A stretch of 64,000 nucleotides of DNA from Streptomyces sp. Alt3 (GTDB lineage Bacteria; Actinomycetota; Actinomycetes; Streptomycetales; Streptomycetaceae). The stretch covers positions 992,001 to 1,056,000 of the forward strand of contig NZ_CP120983.1 in NCBI RefSeq assembly GCF_030719215.1, written 5' to 3'. Below the pieces are notes generated by a model. That model did no database searches and was not told the origin of the DNA. It worked only from the letters and a program-made list of their open reading frames with translations. Shown here piece by piece: positions 58,377 to 64,000 of the stretch. Position numbers and translations under genes: made by a program. Position 1 is the stretch's first letter, and each line of letters starts with the position of its first letter.

Positions 58377-60152
58377 TCAGCGGACCACCGGGAGCTCCAG
58401 CACGCCGGTGTCCTGGGGAGAGCTGACCACGGTGACCGGCTTGACACCCCGGTTGCCGAAGTACGCCGTGTCACTCCCGGCGATCACGAACCGCAGCCGG
58501 TGCCCGGCCTCGTACCGGTGGACGATGCCGGGCAGTTCGACGGTGAAGGGACGGGTGACGTCGGGGACGCGTACGGGGGCGACCAGGCGGTTCACCAGCT
58601 CCTTGGTCCCGTCGGGCGCCACGTCGTACACCTTGGCGAACAGTACGAGCTTGTCCGCGGCGTCACCGCTGTTCCGGAGCCGTTCCGTCTTCGGCGAGAC
58701 GACCTTCAGGGTGGCCTTCGGCGCGCCGACCACGTCCACCGGCTCCGTCAGCGGAGCACTCGTCCAGCCCAGGTAGGTGCCCTTGGTGTCGTAGGGCGCG
58801 GGATCGGACAGGCCGATGATCCCGGCCAGAGAGCTCTCCGAATGGCTGGTGGGCAATAGCCAGTTGGTGTACCGGCGACTGCCGCGGGCGACCTCCGAGC
58901 GGCTGTCCACGAGGGAGCCGTCGCCGGAGAGGTACATCGTACGGGACGGGGCGGGTACGGAGGCCGCGGTGCCGTAGCCGCTCGCCCAGTCCCGGTAGTA
59001 GGCGAACTCGGGTCCGGTGGAGGTCGTCTCGTCGTGGTGGAGGTAGCGGTCGAACCAGTCGAGGATGCGCCGCCCGACGTAACTGGACTCCAGATCCCCC
59101 GTGGAGAGGTCGAGTTCGCCGGGCACCTGGCCGCCGCTGTGGCCCCACGCCTGCCAGATCATCTTCGCCGTGGTGCCCTGGGACTTGAGCGCCCGGTAGG
59201 TGGCGGTGGCCTCGTTGAGGTTGAACAGGCTGTCGGCCTGGCCCTGGACGAGGAGCGTGGGTGCGGTGACACCGGAGAGGTAGGACACCGGTGAGACGCT
59301 CCGCGCGTACGTCAGCATCTCCTGGGTCGCGGCGGCCGGATAGCGTCCGGAGTTCAGGAGACGGATGGTGTCGCAGGCCCGCGCCGCGAAGTGGAGGCAG
59401 CCGAGGCTGCCGAAGCGCGACGGATCGAGGCTCGGGACGAGCAGCGGCTGCCCCTCGCCCATCAGGTAGAAGCCGTTGGTCCACTGCCACTTGAAGACAC
59501 CGGGGGTGTCGGAGGAGACGCCCCGGGCCGCCCCGGTGGCGTTGGGCGCCAGCGAGTACGCCAGGTCGTTCCAGGTGATCAGCGGGACGAGCGCGTCGAC
59601 GCGCCGGTCGGCGGAGGCGGTCGCGAGCTGGATCGCTCCGCCGTACGAACCTCCGATCATCCCGACCACCGGGTCGCCGGGCGCGTCCGAGGTGACGAAG
59701 TCGGCCTTGGTGCCGTCGTCGGCGGCGCGGGTGCCGGCGAGGAAGTCGACGAGCCCGGAGGCCGCCTTGCCGTCGATCGCGGGGTCGTCGAGCGTGATGA
59801 GGCAGCCGGACCTGCCGAAGCCCAGGCCCGAGTAGACGAGTCCGACGTAGCCGCGTTCGGCGAACGCCCTGCCGATGACGTCGGTGGAGCCGTCGGACTT
59901 GCTGCCCCCGAAGCCGTTGGTGGCGAGGACGGCCGGAGCCGGGTGCTGCGCGTCGACACCGGCGGGCCTGTAGAGATCGGCGTCCACCGTGCAGGACCGG
60001 TCACCCGCGTGCACGGTGAACTCCAGCGCGGTGACGCTGTACCGGTCGGCCGCGGCAGCCGGAGGAGTACCGGTCAGGGCGAGTGGGGCGAGCAGTGCCG
60101 CGCCGGCGAGCACGGTGAGTGGACGACGGAATCTGGGCACAGCACGCGACAC
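58377..60152 (-). CDS. Secreted X-Pro dipeptidyl-peptidase (S15)/CocE-type hydrolase
   Basis: A 591-residue exported alpha/beta-hydrolase. Signal peptide: RFRRPLTVLAGAALLAPLAL then an AAAA cleavage region. The catalytic triad is visible: Ser in IGGSYGGAIQ, Asp in LVQGQADSLFN and His in AWGHSGG. The C-terminal 200 residues form the jelly-roll X-Pro dipeptidyl-peptidase C-domain (PVDVVGAPKATLKVVSP, LPGIVHRYEAGHRLRFVIAG). It may cleave X-Pro peptides or esters outside the cell. The GTG start is chosen for the GGAGG five bases upstream; an earlier in-frame GTG lies within that site. A TetR-like palindrome lies 24 bp upstream. Confidence 0.92.
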   Translation of the reverse strand: MSRAVPRFRRPLTVLAGAALLAPLALTGTPPAAAADRYSVTALEFTVHAGDRSCTVDADLYRPAGVDAQHPAPAVLATNGFGGSKSDGSTDVIGRAFAERGYVGLVYSGLGFGRSGCLITLDDPAIDGKAASGLVDFLAGTRAADDGTKADFVTSDAPGDPVVGMIGGSYGGAIQLATASADRRVDALVPLITWNDLAYSLAPNATGAARGVSSDTPGVFKWQWTNGFYLMGEGQPLLVPSLDPSRFGSLGCLHFAARACDTIRLLNSGRYPAAATQEMLTYARSVSPVSYLSGVTAPTLLVQGQADSLFNLNEATATYRALKSQGTTAKMIWQAWGHSGGQVPGELDLSTGDLESSYVGRRILDWFDRYLHHDETTSTGPEFAYYRDWASGYGTAASVPAPSRTMYLSGDGSLVDSRSEVARGSRRYTNWLLPTSHSESSLAGIIGLSDPAPYDTKGTYLGWTSAPLTEPVDVVGAPKATLKVVSPKTERLRNSGDAADKLVLFAKVYDVAPDGTKELVNRLVAPVRVPDVTRPFTVELPGIVHRYEAGHRLRFVIAGSDTAYFGNRGVKPVTVVSSPQDTGVLELPVVR

Positions 60153-60175
60153 ATGGACCTCCACACCGAGGACAC

Positions 60176-60191
60176 CTTACCGACCGGTAAG
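60176..60191 (-). promoter_or_regulatory. TetR-type palindrome upstream of the X-Pro peptidase-like gene
   Basis: CTTACCG-AC-CGGTAAG is a 16-bp inverted repeat with perfect seven-bp arms, 24 bases upstream of the GTG start. Palindromes of this TTACCG/CGGTAA form are typical TetR-family operators. No TetR gene is in the window. Confidence 0.6.
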
Positions 60192-60294
60192 TACCGGGCC
60201 CGGCCCATGCTGTGACACAGCTCATACCTCTGTCAACGTACGGGGGCCGAGTTTCCCGGGGAGATCCACCCCCGGGGCCGCGGCCCCCGTCGCG

Positions 60295-61239
60295 TCAGAC
60301 CAGCGCCGGTACCTGCGAGGTGAGGGTGCACCGGCTGCCGTCGGCGGGTGCGTCCAGCACCGCCGGCACACCGAGCGGGACGGTCAGCGCCGTGGGGCCG
60401 TGCCCGAAGCCCAACTCCTCGACCACGGGGATCCCGAGACCGCCGAGCCGGTCGAGGAGCACGGCCCTGATCCCCTCGTACGGCCCGCAGGCCTCCCACG
60501 AGCCGCACACCACACCGGATATCCCGTCCAGGGCTCCGATGCGCAACAGCCGGGTGAGGATGCCGTCGAGCCGGTACGGCTCCTCCCCGGTGTCCTCGAT
60601 CACCAGCAGCCCGCCCCGGGCGGAGGTACGGGCGCCCGGAGTTCCGGCGTCGGCGGCGAGCAGGCTCACACAGCCGCCGAAGGTGATCCCCCGCGCCGTG
60701 CCGGGGACCAGCGCAGCGGCCGCGTCCAGGCCGAGGGTGCGCGTCGACTCGGGCTCGAACAGGGTCGAGCGCAGGGCCTCCCGGGTGGGCTCGTCCTTCA
60801 GGAAGACGTCGGTGGCGACCATCGGACCGTGCAGCGTGGAGAACCCGGCCCGCAGGGCGAATGCCTCGTGCAGCACGGTGATGTCGCTGTAGCCGACGAA
60901 CACCTTGGGCCCGGCCGCCCGGATCGCCGACCAGTCCAGGAGATCGACCATACGGTGCGCGCCGTACCCTCCCCGGGCGCAGAGGACGGCGTCCACGCCC
61001 GGATCGCACCAGGCTTCCTGGAGGTCGCGGGCGCGGTCCTCGTCCGTGCCGGCGAGATGGCCGAGCCGCGGGTGCGTGTCGAGCACGTGAGGGGCCGCAC
61101 AGGGGTCGAGGTCCCACCCCCGGAGGAGGTCCAGGCCGCGCTCCAGCCGCTCGGCGGGCACGGGGCCGCTGGGGGCGACGACCGCGACCCTGGCGCCCGG
61201 CCGCAATCGGGCCGGGCGGACGAGGGGCTCCAGGGTCAC
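60295..61239 (-). CDS. LD-carboxypeptidase/MccF-like protein (peptidase family S66)
   Basis: A 314-residue protein. S66 features: VAVVAPSGPV N-terminal strand, CARGGYGAHRMVDLLDW, the nucleophile in FVGYSDITVLHE, LLVIEDTGEEPYRLDGIL and FGHGPTALTVPLG with the catalytic His. Members remove the terminal D-residue of murein tetrapeptide or hydrolyse the amide of microcin C-like toxins. Its GTG overlaps the stop of the S9 peptidase gene (GTGA), so both peptidases are made together. Confidence 0.92.
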   Translation of the reverse strand: MTLEPLVRPARLRPGARVAVVAPSGPVPAERLERGLDLLRGWDLDPCAAPHVLDTHPRLGHLAGTDEDRARDLQEAWCDPGVDAVLCARGGYGAHRMVDLLDWSAIRAAGPKVFVGYSDITVLHEAFALRAGFSTLHGPMVATDVFLKDEPTREALRSTLFEPESTRTLGLDAAAALVPGTARGITFGGCVSLLAADAGTPGARTSARGGLLVIEDTGEEPYRLDGILTRLLRIGALDGISGVVCGSWEACGPYEGIRAVLLDRLGGLGIPVVEELGFGHGPTALTVPLGVPAVLDAPADGSRCTLTSQVPALV

Positions 61240-63236
61240 TTCCTCAGCTCCAGCCGGGGTACGTCGGGACGCTCGATGCCGAACGTCTGTACATACAGCG
61301 AGAGTTCGGCCTCAAGGGCCCGTCTCACGGTGTCCGCCCGGCGGAACCCGTGCCCCTCCCCCTCGAAGCTGATGTAGGCGTGCGGGATGCCCCGCCCCTC
61401 GATCGCGGTGAGGAAGCGCTCGCACTGGACGGGCGGGCAGATCGGGTCGTCGAGTCCCTGGAGCAGCAGGAACGGCGCGGTGATCCTGTCGGTGTGGTTG
61501 ACGGGTGAGCGCTCCCGGTAGCGCTCGGGCACCTCGGCGTACGGGCCGACGAGCGATTCCAGGTACTGCGACTCGAAGTCGTGCGTCTCACCGGTCGCCC
61601 AGCCCTCCAGGTCGAGGATCGGGTAGCTGATCGCCCCGCAGGCGTACACGTCGGTCCGGGTGAGGGAAGCCGCGGTGGTCCAGCCCCCGGCGCTTCCGCC
61701 CCGGATCGCCAGCCGGGCCCGGTCGGCCGAACCCTCCTCGGCCAGGCCCAGCGCGACGGCCGCGCAGTCCTCCACGTCGACGACGCCCCACTCCTCGCGG
61801 AGCCGTTCGCGGTAGGCGCGGCCGTAGCCGGTCGAACCGCCGTAGTCGACCTCGGCCACACCGATTCCCCGGGAGGTGAAGTAGGCGATCTCCAGGTCGA
61901 GCACGAGCGGGGTGCGGCCGGTGGGACCGCCGTGCGCCCAGATGACGTAGGGCGGCAGTTCGCCCTCGGGGCCCGTGCGGTCGGGGTGACGCGGGGGGTA
62001 CACGTGGGCGTGGATCTCCCGGCCGCCCGGTCCGGTGAAGGTGCGGATCACCGGTTCGGGGTGGTAGGCGGGGTCGACGGCGTCCTCGTGGGGCGCGCCG
62101 ATGGTCCGGGTGTGCCCGGTGGCGGTGTCCAGCTCCACCACCTCGTACGAGGTGTGGGGGCTCGCGGCGATTCCGATGACCCTGGTGTCCTGCACGGCGA
62201 GCGTCTCGGCCCAGGCGGTCCAGGGGCCGACGGCGTCGACGAGTTCACCGGTCTCGGGGTCGAGCACACCGAGCGCCGTGGTGCCCCGGCCGTGGATGAC
62301 CGCGACGAGCCCGTTGTCCAGGAGCTGGAACCAGCGCAGCCCGATTCTCCACAACGGCCCGCCGAACTCCTCGTTCCTGACTGCGCAGAGCCGGCTGGTG
62401 GGGACGACCGCGTCGGCGACGGCGTCCGGCCTGATCCGCTGGAGCTCCCACCAGCCTCCGACGTCCGAGACGAAGAGCAGCGAGCCGTCGCGGTCCCACT
62501 CCACCTGGACGACGGACTCGTCGACGTCGCCGACCAGCGGCCGGACCCCGGTGAAGGTGCCGTCGGCGGTGACGTCGGCCATCTTCACGACGGTGCCGTC
62601 CCACGGCATCTGCGGGTGGTCCCACGCGATCCAGGCGACCCTGCTGCCGTCGTGCGACAGCCGGGGGCCGGTGACGAACCGGTTCCGGTCGTCGGTGAGT
62701 TCGCGTACGGCCCCGCGATCGGCGGCGGCCGAACCGTCCAGTGGCACGGCGGCGATCACCCGCCGCACATCGGTGGGCGACTCCCCCGTGAACTCCTCCA
62801 GCACGCACCACACTTCACCGTGTGCGAGCTGCAACTGCGGATCCACCCAGCGCAGTCCGCCGCCGATGTCCGACACGGGGGTGAGCGGCCACGGCTCGTC
62901 GGGCCCGTCCGGCGCGTAGGCGTAGAGCCGCTGGTCGGGGAAGTGCACGAAGACGACCAGCGGTCCGCCTTCTTGGCGCGGGGCACCGGCCCACGGCATT
63001 CCGCCGTACTCGATGACGCGGCTGCGCGGGTTCCACGGTGCAGGGAGCACGGACCCGGTGGCGCCGTCGGCGCGGCGGCGCACGAGGGCGCGTCGGCCGC
63101 CTTCGGCCGGGCGCGGTTCCGTCCACCACACCTCGTCGCCGACTGTGCCGACGAATTCCGGCTTGCCGTCCTGCGCCGCGGTCAGCGCCGCGTCGATCGG
63201 TGACGGCCACGTGCCGTACGCCTCTGTGGACACCAT
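61236..63236 (-). CDS. S9-family prolyl oligopeptidase-like serine peptidase
   Basis: A 666-residue cytosolic peptidase with an N-terminal beta-propeller (about 30-390; LSHDGSRVAWIAWDHPQMPW) and a C-terminal alpha/beta-hydrolase: VIWAHGGPTGRTP oxyanion segment, Ser in IRGGSAGGWTT, Asp in LQGLDDPICPP and His in FEGEGHGFRR. It cleaves small peptides after or near Pro or hydrophobic residues. GAGGGGGG precedes the ATG. It is the first gene of a pair with the S66 peptidase and follows a truncated M20 peptidase gene on the same strand, making a local peptide-degradation group. Confidence 0.94.
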   Translation of the reverse strand: MVSTEAYGTWPSPIDAALTAAQDGKPEFVGTVGDEVWWTEPRPAEGGRRALVRRRADGATGSVLPAPWNPRSRVIEYGGMPWAGAPRQEGGPLVVFVHFPDQRLYAYAPDGPDEPWPLTPVSDIGGGLRWVDPQLQLAHGEVWCVLEEFTGESPTDVRRVIAAVPLDGSAAADRGAVRELTDDRNRFVTGPRLSHDGSRVAWIAWDHPQMPWDGTVVKMADVTADGTFTGVRPLVGDVDESVVQVEWDRDGSLLFVSDVGGWWELQRIRPDAVADAVVPTSRLCAVRNEEFGGPLWRIGLRWFQLLDNGLVAVIHGRGTTALGVLDPETGELVDAVGPWTAWAETLAVQDTRVIGIAASPHTSYEVVELDTATGHTRTIGAPHEDAVDPAYHPEPVIRTFTGPGGREIHAHVYPPRHPDRTGPEGELPPYVIWAHGGPTGRTPLVLDLEIAYFTSRGIGVAEVDYGGSTGYGRAYRERLREEWGVVDVEDCAAVALGLAEEGSADRARLAIRGGSAGGWTTAASLTRTDVYACGAISYPILDLEGWATGETHDFESQYLESLVGPYAEVPERYRERSPVNHTDRITAPFLLLQGLDDPICPPVQCERFLTAIEGRGIPHAYISFEGEGHGFRRADTVRRALEAELSLYVQTFGIERPDVPRLELRK

Positions 63237-63291
63237 GATCGGTTCCCCCCTCTTGGGTCGGTCGGTGCGGTTCGGTGAGCGCCTCGCGTCC

Positions 63292-64000
63292 TCAGGCGGT
63301 GCGCAGGAACTGGTCCAGGACCCGGACGCCGAAGTGGAGTGCGTCGACGGGGACACGCTCGTCGACACCGTGGAACAGCGCCTGGTAGTCGAAGCCGACG
63401 GGCAGCTTCAGCGGGGAGTAGCCGTAGCCGGTGATACCGAGGCGGGAGAACTGCTTGGCGTCGGTGCCGCCCGACATGCAGTAGGGGACGACGTGGGCGT
63501 CCGGGTCGAACATCTCGATGGCCGTGCGCATCTTCGCGAACGTCGGCGAGTCGACCGGGGCTTCGAGGGCCACCTCCCGGTGCTGGAACTCCCAGTCGAC
63601 GCCGGGGCCGGTGAGACGGTCGAGGGTCTCGCGGAACTCGTCCTCGCCACCGGGCACCATGCGCCCGTCGATCTGGGCGGAGGCGCGGCCCGGGATCACG
63701 TTGACCTTGTAACCGGCTTCCAGCATCGTCGGATTGGTGCTGTTGCGCACGGTCGGCTCGATCAGGGCGGCGGCCGGGCCGAGCTTGCCGAGGAGCTCGT
63801 CCACGTCGAATCCGGGAGCGTCGGGATCCACGCGGATGTGGTGCAGCGCGGCGATCTCGACGATCGCGGCCCGTACCGTCGGGGTGAGCCGCACAGGCCA
63901 CTCGTGGTCCCCTATGCGGGCGACGGCGGCGGCCAGCCTGCTGACTGCGTTGGCCCTGTTGACCTTGGATCCGTGTCCGGCCTTGCCCTCCGCGGTCAGC
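63292..64000 (-). CDS. M20-family metallopeptidase (partial, N-terminus beyond window)
   Basis: The visible 235 C-terminal residues begin LTAEGKAGHGSKVNRANAV, the entry to the M20 dimerisation domain, and continue with GYKVNVIPGRASAQIDGRMVP, the metal-ligand region of the C-terminal catalytic part CMSGGTDAKQFSRLG and a final LFHGVDERVPVDALHFGVRV with a conserved His-Gly-x-(D/N)-Glu. The N-terminal zinc residues lie past the right edge. Such peptidases cleave terminal residues from peptides or deacylate amino acids. It lies 55 bp upstream of the S9 peptidase gene on the same strand. Confidence 0.92.
   Translation of the reverse strand, partial: LTAEGKAGHGSKVNRANAVSRLAAAVARIGDHEWPVRLTPTVRAAIVEIAALHHIRVDPDAPGFDVDELLGKLGPAAALIEPTVRNSTNPTMLEAGYKVNVIPGRASAQIDGRMVPGGEDEFRETLDRLTGPGVDWEFQHREVALEAPVDSPTFAKMRTAIEMFDPDAHVVPYCMSGGTDAKQFSRLGITGYGYSPLKLPVGFDYQALFHGVDERVPVDALHFGVRVLDQFLRTA

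Noticed and set aside
1..64000. tRNA, rRNA and riboswitch genes
   Set aside because: I examined intergenic regions by eye and saw no cloverleaf or known riboswitch core. A covariance-model scan would be decisive, and small RNAs cannot be excluded.

Overview
This window is high-GC actinobacterial DNA, almost certainly a Streptomyces chromosome. Supporting signs are ATGA/GTGA gene overlaps, frequent GTG starts, an XRE/DUF397 regulator pair, a second NAD-dependent DNA ligase, a fused SecDF, a short MreB-like protein and a single TTA (bldA-type) codon. I see no rRNA, tRNA, CRISPR array or prophage, and no NRPS or PKS genes. Gene names rest on motif reading, since no database search was possible.

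Layout. (1) 1-3675, minus: translationally coupled end of an Ebo-type locus (inositol-3-phosphate synthase, UbiA prenyltransferase, EboE-like TIM barrel, EboA cut by the window edge). (2) 3770-15243, minus: a sugar or cyclitol module with ROK regulator, ABC importer (ATPase, permease, lipoprotein), Gfo/Idh/MocA dehydrogenase, TIM-barrel isomerase and a 1235-residue secreted protein combining sugar dehydrogenase, PKD, CBM6-like, ThuA and DUF1080 domains. (3) 15547-24065: FCD/GntR regulator and KASIII-like enzyme (minus), divergent from PanE-like reductase, NAD-linked formate dehydrogenase and FdhD (plus). The formate dehydrogenase alpha subunit is encoded as two genes in permuted order, and GTAGAC sites link the GntR gene to this operon. 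(4) 24146-32348: DUF397/XRE pair, two small unknowns, BASS transporter and divergent LysR, acyl-CoA ligase, aldo-keto reductase, pterin dehydratase, DUF1275 protein. (5) 32467-41539: SecDF, low-complexity secreted protein, MreB-like protein, LigA2, then DUF1996 secreted protein, DUF305 lipoprotein and LacI regulator with palindromic operators. (6) 41544-57760: membrane phosphatase, recombinase-like small protein, MBL hydrolases, DedA protein, an aminotransferase-fold protein without its PLP lysine, SMP-30/IclR, PAP2-DAG kinase fusion, methyltransferase, two winged-helix regulators, VOC protein, arginase-like protein with altered metal ligands, Zn alcohol dehydrogenase, YbdK-type ligase. (7) 57868-64000: a 162-bp MITE-like element, LapA-like protein, X-Pro peptidase-like hydrolase, S66 and S9 peptidases, and a truncated M20 peptidase.

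The most unusual items are the split and permuted formate dehydrogenase with its shared operator, the operator-flanked and TTA-containing DUF1996 locus, the five-part secreted sugar enzyme, the enzyme folds lacking catalytic residues, the nested inverted repeats before the acyl-CoA ligase, the 16-bp-period array at 31443, and the MITE that supplies the last base of a stop codon.
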